Source: Daldinia sp. FL1419 (taxonomy: Eukaryota; Ascomycota; Sordariomycetes; Xylariales; Hypoxylaceae). Taken from it: DNA of 64,000 nt. The number at the start of each line of letters is the position of its first letter. The first letter of the stretch is position 1. Shown in pieces: positions 1-9,484 of this stretch. Below the pieces are notes generated by a model. The model was not told the origin of the DNA. It ran no database searches and was given only the letters and a program-made list of their open reading frames with translations. The DNA is taken from NCBI GenBank assembly GCA_025201765.1, contig MU623429.1:62001-126000 (forward strand), given 5' to 3'. The position numbers were made by a program, and so were the translations under genes.

Positions 1-866
1 GCTCGAAAGTAAACTTCCGTTACGACAACAGTACGCGTAAAACCCGCGTTTCAGTTGTGGAAAACGCCATTCACAAGGTACGACATAGTTTTGGTTGTGC
101 GTCGAATAGTCGGTAGACTTCTCATCTCGCTCTGGAAGCGGATGCTATTAGAAGGTACCCACCCGTATGACTTCCGTCAATAATCCGAAACGGGGAAGCG
201 TATTCAAGGCTCATCCTATAGGGAATTAATTCGAGGGTATGGTTAGGATGAGCTACTGTAGATTATGAGGTTGGGGCATAGGAGTCGCTATGTGCGAGAC
301 GGAATGATACCACGTGAAGGGAGGAAGAGGGGGGTTATATTATACCCCCTTTTCCCTAGCAATGTACAATACATACACGATCGTACGCGATCTATTCTCT
401 TGCGCTCTCTTATCGATGTCAAGAGCATTTTTCTAGTCTGAAAATCCAATGATCATCGCAAGCACGTCGTGTGCTCATCTGGAGTTGGTTGCAGTGTTGC
501 TACGTTGTGCTGTTACATACCCCGGTGGGAGGTAGTACTTTTGAAGTAGACTTGGAGATGTACAGTATGTATACTCACAATATCGAGCGAGTCTGGCTCT
601 GACATGTGAGATTGGGGTAAAATATAGCGCTGCTATTGGGTATTTATCCCTCATTCACCACGGCGCATCGCATTCTAGCGCAAAGCAACGTAGTTACAAG
701 AGTATGATGTAAGGGCACGTGTTGGTCAGGGGAGATGAGGTATCACGACTGATTCGTTACACTACTTTCTCCTATATCGTCGTATATTCATCTCGAGCCT
801 TCGAGCCGTCGATTGACATACTTACCACGGCCAATATATCATCAAGCTCTTATCAGGTAAGTTATC
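1..866. other. Intergenic, no gene seen
   Basis: Window edge to the 3' end of the GH79 gene. Only short out-of-context reading frames are present, with no recognisable motif. A short C-rich tract lies near 345. I see no RNA gene or clear repeat here. Confidence 0.6.
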
Positions 867-2711
867 TCAATCGTCCTCACCCCCAAAATCCAAAATCACA
901 GCCTCCGAATCAGGAACCCTTACCTCAACCGCCCCATCCACAACTCCCACCTTGTCGCCCACCGTCACGTTCTCAAGCCTAACGGGCTTCCCGTGGTCGA
1001 GCTCGTAGTTGTAACTCCACCCGTCCCAGGTAATCCCCGTAACCGCGTCGCTGCCGTTGGCATGTAAGCGTCTTACCAGAACCTCCCCTTCCCGTTTCTC
1101 CGAGCCCACCCCTGCTCCCACCCCCGTGAACCGATACGTCGTCTCCCCCCGCTTCTCCGGATTCAGCGCCCCGCCCCCGGTCCCGTCGAGCGTGTAATTG
1201 TACGCGCGGAGATTGAGCACCAGGATGCGGGATAGCGCGCCGGCGGGGGAGTACGCCGCGTACGCGACGTCGGTGTCGGTGCTGGCGTTGGTGTTGCTGG
1301 AGAAAGGGAGGGAGGCGATGAGAGTCCCGGGGGGCCCGAGGAAGAAGGATGTCGCGATGTTGCCGTAGTACGGGGGTTTAGTGCCGATGGGGGATTTGGA
1401 GGTGGGGATGGGTTGCCAGGAGGCGTAGCGGTAGTTTGTCTGTGGGGGGTTAGTGTGAAGTCGGCGGTTTCAGGGGCAAGGAGGAAAAGGAAATAAAAAA
1501 ATAAAAGAAAATGTAAATTAAATCAAGGATCAGTACGCACGCCCATATGAAAATGCACCCGTCCAATCCCCGCCGCTGCGCAGTGCAGCGCGAAGTCCAC
1601 GGCCCACAGCGCCGCGCCGAACGTATCCGAGAGCCCGGGGCGGCCTTGGTGGAACAGGGAATTGGTCTCGCCGAGGATGTACGGGATGCCGGGGTGGATG
1701 GTGGCGTTATCGGCCGTGTGGGCGCCGACGCTGAGGACGGTGCGCGTGTGGTTCATCAGTGTGTTCTGGAGCGTTACGCCGGGGGTTTCGGCGCCGGATA
1801 TGTAGCTGCATATTTAGTCAGACGTGGTCTGGGTAGATGGTATAGGAGTGAGCGATGGGGATGGGAGAATGAGTGCGTACTTGTGAGAAGAAAAGAGCTT
1901 AATGTTACTATCTGCGTTGATGCCGTCGGCCCAGGTCCGAGGGGCTTTTAGGTGGTTGTTAGTACCTGCGAACGACGGCGCCAGATATGCGTATGTGTCG
2001 TTCTCGAGGAGATCGGGGCAGTTCTGCTCAAGTGCCGTCCGAATAGCCCTCGTACCGTTCAGCCACTCTGCTACGTAGTCCGACTCGTTATAATCAGTTG
2101 GCCTGACAGCCGGAGAAAAGAGATCTGGTTCGTTTCCGTACTCCCACAAGTATAACTTGTCTATTCCCAAGGCTTTGCAAGCCAACGGTACAGTCTGCAG
2201 GAGCGTTTCCCATTGTCTACCGTCATGGTTCCCGCCCATATTGAAGCCATGCGAGAACTTGACATTAGGCCACGTGCCGTACGATTCAAAGTATGACGGG
2301 CCAATCTCAATGGTAGTCGGGTAGTCAGCTGATCGCGAGAGGTTATAAGTACCGTTGAGAGCAAAGGTCAGCTCGGAGTTGTATATGGCAAAGTCTTGCG
2401 TGTTTCCGCCAACCCGTATATACGGCTTTATCCCGGAAAACGCACCAAGGTTGTCTAGGAGGTTGTTGGAGAAGTCGTTCGGGTTGGATTTGTTGCCTGC
2501 TCTACGTCTTAGACCTGGATATATGTATTGCTGGGTATAAGTGATTCTTACCGGCGAAATCGGGAAACGAAGAGAACTCGATCGAGTAACTTATAAAGCC
2601 GTCTAGGGGCTGAATGGCATTTGCAGAGTCTGCTATATTCCCAACGGCGTACGTCGTAGGGCTCGCCATAGTGAGGGTTGCTTGTGCTAATAGCATCATG
2701 ATACTGTGCAT
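867..2711 (-). CDS. Secreted glycoside hydrolase family 79 (beta-glucuronidase-like)
   Basis: Four exons fit splice signals and frame: 2711-2552, 2496-1881, 1805-1541 and 1439-867, giving 537 residues. The N-terminus (MHSIMMLLAQ...) is a short hydrophobic signal peptide with probable cleavage near residue 16-20, so the enzyme should be secreted. Family marks in order are IRVGGNTQD near residue 80, the acid/base motif YGNEPD (Glu176) and the nucleophile motif LGETNS (Glu305) in a TIM barrel. A C-terminal beta domain follows, with the tail ending in a DFGG motif. Fungal GH79 enzymes remove glucuronic or 4-O-methylglucuronic acid from arabinogalactan-protein and related glycans; the substrate here is inferred from family only. 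Several N-x-S/T sites fit glycosylation. The neighbour is a divergent SSADH with no evident link. The gene appears intact, and small errors at exon 4's acceptor are possible. Confidence 0.88.
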
Positions 2712-3763
2712 ATTGCTGCTCGTATACTTCGTAGCCGACCTCTATTGGTCTCGAGCGGGTTTAAGTATTTAATGTTATAAACTAGCTAGGTTTATGAATA
2801 TGGCTATAAATCAAATCTATATATTATTATCGTTTGTGCGGTTGATCCCCTAAAGGAACTCTAATGCTAACCGCTTGGACCGGTTCCACTCCCTATTATA
2901 TAAAGGATCAAATTGCCCTCCTCACTTATACGAGAAAATGGTATTATCGGTATAATATAAGAACGAGTTATAGTCGACAACCAATGGCGATCCTCAGAAC
3001 TGCCAGTAGACTGGCGGAATATCTCTACCGGGGCCATCCACGGATGAGCATAGTTTCTCTTAATGGTTGCCTTATTTGGAGGTCATCTCTACTCGGGATG
3101 CATCATGTAAGAGATGCGGGGGAATGCATGGGTTGCATGCCGAGGGTTACCCAAGGGTCGAGGTTGTTTTTCTTAGTTTATGCTTTCGTCTTGTAAGTCA
3201 ATATTTATATTTGGATTGGTGCCTAGGTTAGTAATATAGGTATTCTTTGGCCTAGGTTAATCTTTTCCTACCGAGGTTTGTTTTGATATTTTATTTACAT
3301 AGATGTTATATAAGCTATCGTGTAAGTCAAAAAGATACGACATTAGTAACTACGGTTACCTAGGTTAACTATGATTTCTGTAAACTCGGATGGACCTGCT
3401 TAAATAGGACCGTTAGCTACCTATTTTCAGCAATCGGTTTGTCTTTAGTACAGCAGGAATACCCCACAATCAGCCCCCCCGAGTGTCGCCTAGGGACGCC
3501 TAGGGACGTCTAGGGATTAGTGCCCCTCTAAAACGCCGATGTCGTCAGTGCTATCAAGCCGACGTCACTTAAACGTCTTAAATCTATTCAATTTAGAAAC
3601 AATTTCGATGATTAGGCGTAAAACATCGGGACAATTGACCTCGATGAACTTACAAATCGATTGACTTCCCCTGAAATCCACCTAGCTTCTCCGTGCTAGT
3701 CTAGGGATTTAAGAGATTACTATAATATCGCTCGTCCTTAACAAAATACATCCTTCTCTCACG
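2712..3763. other. Divergent intergenic region with short tandem repeat
   Basis: Spacer between the 5' ends of GH79 (-) and SSADH (+), so it should hold both promoters. It has three CCTAGGTTA words (about 3222, 3252, 3359) and a three-copy 10-mer at 3487-3516. A 110-codon open frame at 2864-3196 has no recognisable family and is not called. Confidence 0.6.
3487..3516. repeat. Tandem 10-mer CGCCTAGGGA x3
   Basis: Three head-to-tail copies of a 10-base unit, the third with one C-to-T change (CGTCTAGGGA). It sits about 250 bases upstream of the SSADH start codon. Confidence 0.9.
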
Positions 3764-5425
3764 ATGAGTATCTTAAGGAGCTTGCAGAGGAGCGTAACGT
3801 CCCAATCCCGACTTGCTGTGAGATCGAGCTTCCAAAGAACAAATCTTCCACTCATAATGACGCGATTGGCATCCAGCAGAGCACCAAAGGTCAGTTTGAT
3901 CGATGCCTCGGTTATCCAACTTGTAGCAGCCATACTCACTCTACTCTAGCTCAGTGATCCCTCCCTCTTCAAGACTGACGTTTGCTACGTAAACGGTGAA
4001 TGGGTTAAAGCTGCGTCGGGTAAGACCTTTGAGGTCTACGACCCGGCTACGGGAGAACTCATCGGCGCTTCTCCCGAGTTCACCGGTAAGGATACCGAGA
4101 ATGCCATCGCCGCAGCTGCCGCAGCATTCCCTAGCTTCAGGACGAAAACTGGCCGCGAGAAGGCCAAGTTACTACGGAAATGGTACGACTTGGTAATAGA
4201 GAACTCTGACGATCTCGCAAAGCTTATCACGTGGGAAAACGGTAAGCCGATGGCAGATGCAAAGGGAGAGGTGAACTACGCTGCTAGCTTCTTCGAGTGG
4301 TTCAGCGAGGAGGCGCCTCGAATTTATGGCGATTCGATACCGGCTACCGTGCCTGGGAACAGGGTCGTGACTATTAAGCAACCTGTTGGTGTCTGCGGTT
4401 TGATTACGCCGTGGAATTTCCCTGCCGCCATGGTCACTCGTAAACTTGGCCCTGCTTTAGCAGCTGGTTGCACCGTAGTTGTTAAGACCCCTGGAGAGAC
4501 TCCATTTACTGCTCTCGCCTTGGCCGAGCTAGCGCACAGAGCTGGAATCCCGAAAGGTGTCGTCAACTTCGTGACCACCCTGAAGAACACACCCGAGGTC
4601 GGAGAGACGCTGGCGACTCACCCTACCGTGCGAAAAGTATCTTTTACAGGATCGACCGCTGTGGGCAGACTCCTTATGAAACAAGCGTCCCCGACTTTGA
4701 AGATCCTGTCCATGGAACTAGGAGGCAATGCACCATTCATTGTATTTGACGATGCCGATGTCGACGCCGCTGTCGCAGGTGCTATTGCCTCTAAATTCCG
4801 CTCCTCTGGTCAGACTTGCGTGTGCGCCAACAGGATATACGTCCAAAAGGGTATTTACGACGAGTTCGCGCAAAAGTTTGCAGCCAAGGTTAAGGAGTTC
4901 AAGGTTGGTAATGGATTTGACGAAGGCATCACTCACGGACCTCTTATCCACGACCGAGCTGTCTCCAAAGTAGAAGCTCACATTAAGGATGCCGAGAAGA
5001 AGGGGGGCAAGGTAGTGGTTGGTGGACAGAAGATACCTGACCTGGGCGCTAATTTCTATCAACCTACCGTTATCACGGGCATGACTAAAGACATGGCTAT
5101 TGCGGGCGAGGAGACCTTTGGACCTGTCGCCGGATTGTTCCCATTCGCATCGGAGCAAGAAGTAGTAGATCTAGCGAACGCCGCCGAGGTTGGTCTAGCA
5201 GGCTACTTCTTCTCGCGAGACCTAGAGCGCATCACAAGAGTGGCCGAAGCGTTAGAAGTAGGAATGGTGGGCGTCAACACGGGTTTGATCTCGGATACTG
5301 CATCGCCGTTCGGCGGCGTAAAGCAATCCGGATTTGGAAGAGAAGGATCCAAGTATGGTATCGACGAGTACCTGAACATCAAGACGATAACGTGGGGAGG
5401 CATGAACAAGCCACTGCAAAGTTAA
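3764..5425 (+). CDS. UGA2: Succinate-semialdehyde dehydrogenase, mitochondrial (ALDH family)
   Basis: Two exons, 3764-3889 and 3950-5425 (60 bp intron, donor GTCAGT), give 533 residues. The enzyme oxidises succinate semialdehyde to succinate with NAD(P)+, the last step of the GABA shunt. The N-terminus (MSILRSLQRSVTSQSRLAVR) is Arg/Ser rich without acidic residues, a typical mitochondrial presequence. SSADH-type marks are the PWNFP motif, the K-T-P-G-E-T-P cofactor segment, general base Glu298 (MELGGN) and catalytic Cys332 in GQTCVC. Cys334 two residues on matches the redox-switch cysteine described for human SSADH. The yeast homologue Uga2 is cytosolic, so mitochondrial placement here rests on the leader. 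Length is normal and the frame is intact. A different succinate- or glutarate-semialdehyde substrate cannot be excluded. Confidence 0.93.
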
Positions 5426-5826
5426 ATATCTATTACGATGTAATCTGTAATGCTAGCGTTGATGGTTTAGAGAAAGGAAATGGAATGGATTTAACAGACG
5501 GTTTTTTTAATTTTATTTTTTTAAACCAAGCCGAGGAATATACACTGATTAAATGTGGTTGATGCTGATAATAACGAAGCTAATGTTGAAAGCTGCTCTG
5601 ACCGTTTGAATTTAGAAAAGGAGAAGTACTTTGTACAAGTGGATACCGCATACAGCGATATCCATCCCACTTCCACCCAGTTCCCACCCCGCATAAACGC
5701 AATAACCAATTAACCGCAACAGCACCGCCAAAGCTTCGGCAGAATCTAATAAATCTCGAAAATTTCAAGATAACCTCGAACTTCCAACCGGGGTCTTTCA
5801 ACCGACACAACGCAATCGGACCCGCC
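5426..5826. other. Intergenic, no gene seen
   Basis: Spacer between two co-directional genes. It holds a T-rich stretch at 5500-5523, which probably belongs to the SSADH 3' region, and the promoter or 5' UTR of the next gene. Short minus-strand frames are shadows. Confidence 0.6.
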
Positions 5827-7008
5827 ATGATCCGGCATCCTCTACACTCGGCCGTCGGCCGCGCCAGACCAGATATTTCCCGAGTCACAGACGGCATCGC
5901 CGCCTCCCTGCGGCAATTCTCCGTGTCCGCCCGCCGGAGCGCCCAAGATAACGACGACGAACCGCAGAGACCGAGCAGTCGCCAGCGAGCGGTTGCTGCT
6001 GCGAACGAGTTGATTAAGACGGTGGATAGCGGCATTAGCGCCTCGAGACCGAGTCTTAATGGAGAAATTACGCCTGCGCCCGCGAGAGCGCAGGGCCCGA
6101 ATATTATTACCCTGAGGAATGTGTCCCGTGGTGGATTCGCTGGAATTCAAAGAGTTACTGCGCCGAACGGTGGTCCTCCGCCTCGATTCGGCCCTCTCGG
6201 TGGCCGCGGCGGCCCGAATATCATAAGAGGTGGATTCCGCGGCCGCGGCGGAAGCGCTGGCGGTCCGCTTCGCTCGGGACCGCAGAGAGGAGCTGGTGCT
6301 CGTGCCGGTGCCGGAAGACGAGGTAGAGATGACCGACCGCAGCGCCGTCCTAGACGAGACGATGATGGCGAGGAAGGAGGGAAGGGCCGTGGAAAACGGG
6401 GACAGCAGCAAGATACCGAGGAACCAGCGGGAGACTTGATGAATATCCCCGCCGTCAAGGAGTACGTGGAAGGCAAAGAAACCGGCAAAACAATGCCTTT
6501 CAACCCAACCCTCTCTCTAGCCTCGCTCGCCGGCTGGGGCCCTTCGATGGCTACATCCTCATCACCCTTCGGCCAAGGCGAGACCGTCCTCCGCCAAGCG
6601 CGTATCCTAGGCGGCGGCGAGGCGTACCACCCGGAGAACCTCCAAGACCCGCTAGTGCTCTTCGAGTCGTGGCGGGACCGGAACGGAGCCTTTGTCCCGC
6701 CGTCTGCCGAGGCGCAGATCTGGAAGAAACAAATCCTTAAAGACAGGCCGTTCGAAGCGCCCGCCGAAGTCAAGACCGCGGTGCTGGAGGACGCGTTGCT
6801 GGGGAAGTACGGCGAGGGACCGAAGTACGCGGATGCGGAGGATACGATTGGTACGTTGAGGAGTTATATCCGGAGAGACGGCACGTGGAATGCGCAAGCG
6901 GAGAGAGGCATCGAGGCTAAGGTTAGGAGTTTGTTGGGCTCGCCTGTGAAGGCGCCGGTTGCGAAGGCTGGTGGTGCGGATGCTGCGAAGACGGAGGCCA
7001 AGGTTTGA
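5827..7008 (+). CDS. Mitochondrially targeted RGG-rich protein, possibly a mitoribosomal small-subunit protein
   Basis: Single exon, 393 residues. The N-terminus (MIRHPLHSAVGRARPDIS... RQFSVSARRS) looks like a mitochondrial presequence, including the FSVSA segment common in fungal mitochondrial proteins. Residues about 105-205 form a Gly/Arg-rich low-complexity stretch with RGG and RG repeats (GGRGG, IRGGFRGRGG, GAGRRGRDD), an RNA-binding type of composition. The C-terminal half, about 215-375, is folded-looking with a segment PFNPTLSLASLAGWGP and a conserved-looking motif around DPLVLFESWRDRNG. I think it may correspond to the fungal 37S subunit protein mS46/Rsm28, but this is a weak recollection. 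Another mitochondrial RNA-binding factor is equally possible. It is convergent with the ribosome recycling factor gene, another mitochondrial translation component. Confidence 0.62.
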   Translation: MIRHPLHSAVGRARPDISRVTDGIAASLRQFSVSARRSAQDNDDEPQRPSSRQRAVAAANELIKTVDSGISASRPSLNGEITPAPARAQGPNIITLRNVSRGGFAGIQRVTAPNGGPPPRFGPLGGRGGPNIIRGGFRGRGGSAGGPLRSGPQRGAGARAGAGRRGRDDRPQRRPRRDDDGEEGGKGRGKRGQQQDTEEPAGDLMNIPAVKEYVEGKETGKTMPFNPTLSLASLAGWGPSMATSSSPFGQGETVLRQARILGGGEAYHPENLQDPLVLFESWRDRNGAFVPPSAEAQIWKKQILKDRPFEAPAEVKTAVLEDALLGKYGEGPKYADAEDTIGTLRSYIRRDGTWNAQAERGIEAKVRSLLGSPVKAPVAKAGGADAAKTEAKV

Positions 7009-7318
7009 TTTACATATCTAGTACTTCTACGTGGTCTGGTTCGGCGAGAATCGGGATGTATATACGTGGGTGCATACGGATGATTCAAGGCCTTTAGATG
7101 TTGGCATTGGACATGTAGGTATTGTACCGCTACCACGCTTCGCATGTAACAATACCGTAACTACCTGCCTAGTCTATTATACATATGCGCTAGGTTAAAC
7201 AACTCTATGCACAGTTTTGATCAGGTTGGGCTATACCCCTACACCCCTATACCGACTACATACTTGACCTACCGCCTACCTACACCACATCCAACAAGCC
7301 CATACACCAGCCAATCCC
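7009..7318. other. Convergent 3' intergenic region
   Basis: A 310-base spacer where two genes converge, so it must hold both 3' ends. It is rich in C-T-A words such as CCTACACC. No gene or structured RNA is evident. Confidence 0.55.
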
Positions 7319-8316
7319 CTACACAGGCAAACTCTTAATCGTATCCTTCTCCAAATCGTCGATCTCCGTCATCTTAGCCTTAATAATCTTCTCCAGCTCC
7401 TTATCCGCCGTCCTCTTCAAATCTGGGCCTATCTCGCCATTCTTCCTCCACGTAACATGGGTTTTATCCCTCCTCTGCCTCACGCTCCTAACCCTGTCCC
7501 TCCAGTCATTGCACGCCGCCTTAGCCCTCTTGAGCAAGTCGTCCCTCGTCTCGGGCTCGATCTTCAGTATCAGCTCCAGCTCGTTATCCGGGTCCCGCTG
7601 CGGCTGCTGGTTGAAATCGGCGCTGGACTGCACGGCGCTCATAATCGGCTTGACGTACGCGGCCTCGTGCGCGATCACGCTTATCGTGCGGCCCCCGCGC
7701 GCGACCACCTGCGCTACTTCCCGGAGGGGATACGTCACCCCGGGGTCCTTGCGGTCGGGCTGCACGCGCAGCGCGCCTACGATGTCCGGGTTGAAGCGGC
7801 CGCCCGCGCGCATCTTCTTGAGCAGTTCGCGGTGGTGCTCGTCGTGCCGGCGGATGCGGGACTCGACGTCGGCGAAGTTGAGGGGTTCTTCGGGGTTCGC
7901 GGGGGGGTGTTTGGGCCCGTTGGGGTCGTCGCCGTCGTGGTCGCCGGAGCTGGTGGAGGAGGCTTGGCTCGCGCGCTTCTTGCGGTCTTCGCGGATCTTG
8001 TCTTTGGGGGCTTTGCCTTTCCACTCGGATTCGCGGGTCTTGCGCACCGAGGGGGTGGTGTGCAGGGCGCGGAGGAGGGTGTTGCTGCTGAGAGGGAGGG
8101 ATGAGGGGAAGGATGGCGGGGTGATTATCGTGGTGGTTATTGTGGTGGTGTCTGGGACACGACTGCTTCGTGGACGGATTACATCGTGGCTGGATTGGAG
8201 AGCGTCAGTAGGTCGAATGTGTTTTAGATTAAGTCGATTGGAAAGACTGACACTCTCCCAAGCCCGGGACGAGCTCGGCTTTGTCGTAGCAGTGCTCTGG
8301 TAGCCGTGGCTCGCAT
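7319..8316 (-). CDS. RRF1: Mitochondrial ribosome recycling factor
   Basis: Two exons give 311 residues: 8316-8252 (ATG, 65 bases) and 8189-7319. The 62-base intron has donor GTCAGT, a perfect TACTGAC branch point and acceptor CAG, and splicing it restores a single frame. The protein releases ribosomal subunits from mRNA after mitochondrial termination. Exon 1 encodes an Arg-rich presequence (MRATATRALLRQSRARP), and a second typical segment, LHTTPSVRK, follows at about residue 80. The RRF domain covers about residues 125-311. Its C-terminal signature is clear: DLLKRAK, NDWRDRVRSVRQRRDK, the DLKRTADKELEKI helix and a final EIDDLEKD. Without the intron the open frame lacks an ATG and the leader. 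The family call is strong; the exact start is well supported but unproven. Confidence 0.9.
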
Positions 8317-8951
8317 TGTGTTTCTTTTTTAAGATGCTGAACAGAAGTGGAACAAAGTTCTTGTTAAGCTAAATTTTAAGGTTGGCAAGGTTGATTGGAG
8401 CCCGTGTGCATTATTCCAATCGGTACTTGTTTATCGATAAGAGCACCCGCAACACTGCAGCTCTTTCGCTTTGGAGAGGTTTCGAAGCTTGAGGAAAGGA
8501 AAGAGTTATTCAAGTTGGTTTGGAGCTGCCATTTTATAATTATAGTCGGATTGTAGCCCAAATCAAAACCAGAACCAACATGCATGTCGACCTAGGTTAG
8601 GTACCTCTGGAGACGTCGATACCTACCTATATAGGTAGGTATGTTACTATAATCGAGACCGAGAAAAATAAAATCATTCTTATACCTAATAGTCCACCTA
8701 GATATCTTAGTTACCTAGGTATACTCCCAGTTATACCATCTTCATAAAGTTTATACAGCATTTACAGTACAGTCCCAGTGCCGTATTCCTTAAACCAACA
8801 GTGGGTATTGTACAATACCAGCACCCTTCTCACGCTAAGCTCCTAGCGCCTCATTCCGTCCCCGCTACAAGCCATGTAATCGTATATAGTTCAAAATAAA
8901 GCGCTCAGTTCCCATCCGAGGATTGGTTCTCCACGAATCAACATTCCTCCA
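8317..8951. other. Intergenic: RRF promoter side and tRNA-Val upstream region
   Basis: Holds the upstream region of RRF1 (-) and of tRNA-Val (+). A cluster of CCTAGGT/ACCTACC words lies at about 8590-8650 and 8695-8722, including a palindromic stretch around TACCTATATAGGTA at 8625. No protein gene is seen. Confidence 0.55.
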
Positions 8952-9052
8952 GGTCAACTGGTGTAGTGGTCATCACGTCTGTCTTACAACTTCACTGTTA
9001 CAGTGTATTGTGAGGACACAGAAGGTCGCAGGTTCGATCCCTGCGTTGATCA
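8952..9052 (+). tRNA. trnV-UAC: tRNA-Val(UAC) with an intron
   Basis: The acceptor arms GGTCAAC and GTTGATC pair (one G-U) with discriminator A9052. The D arm is GTGTAGTGGTCATCAC. The anticodon stem TCTGT/ACAGA encloses a loop that reads C-T-TAC-A before an insertion of about 28 bases and C after it, so the anticodon is UAC. The T arm is GCAGG TTCGATC CCTGC. The insertion sits after position 37, the canonical place for nuclear tRNA introns. A T6 run follows at once. The exact intron borders can shift by a base or two. Confidence 0.93.
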
Positions 9053-9484
9053 ACTTTTTTCTCTTTTTCCATCTGAGTATTTTTAATATTGCGTAATTTA
9101 TATTATATGGTAACGGAAATTCCCTCGTATTTTTCGTGTTCGTTTTTTATTTTCTCTCTTATGTAACGTTAGGTATTACTATCCTCGCTCTATGGTGCCG
9201 TGGGTTTTTAAAGCTTTATCCCATCCATACTAGGAGACTTTACTAACAGAATCACGTTTAAGAAAATGAGGATATAATGAAGTATAAGTAAACTCACCCT
9301 CTGACTAATACGTTTTGCAAATGATATTTTTTTTTACTGCTTCTCTTGTTAATTCACAATATCTAGCGTAATGCTTTTAATATCCGCAATATTTATGCTG
9401 CTACAGCTCCCAACTTACAAGATGATATACAAAGTCTGCGCCCTTTCAACACAATTATCGCACGATCTAGTTAGAGAAAGACAA
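9053..9484. other. Intergenic, 3' side of RAD2
   Basis: Apart from the tRNA terminator, an AT-rich spacer holding the RAD2 3' UTR. No gene is seen. Confidence 0.55.
9055..9060 (+). terminator. Pol III terminator of tRNA-Val
   Basis: Six T residues three bases after the discriminator base, followed by a second T5 run at 9064-9068, as expected for RNA polymerase III termination. Confidence 0.85.

Noticed and set aside
2864..3196. 110-codon plus-strand frame as a gene
   Set aside because: No family features, no supporting splice sites, and it lies in a promoter region between divergent genes.
6147..6773. 208-codon minus-strand frame over the RGG gene
   Set aside because: Low-complexity Pro/Arg/Ser shadow produced by the Gly/Arg-rich plus-strand coding sequence.
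7457..8303. Two long plus-strand frames opposite RRF1
   Set aside because: They are antisense shadows; the minus strand carries an unmistakable RRF domain.
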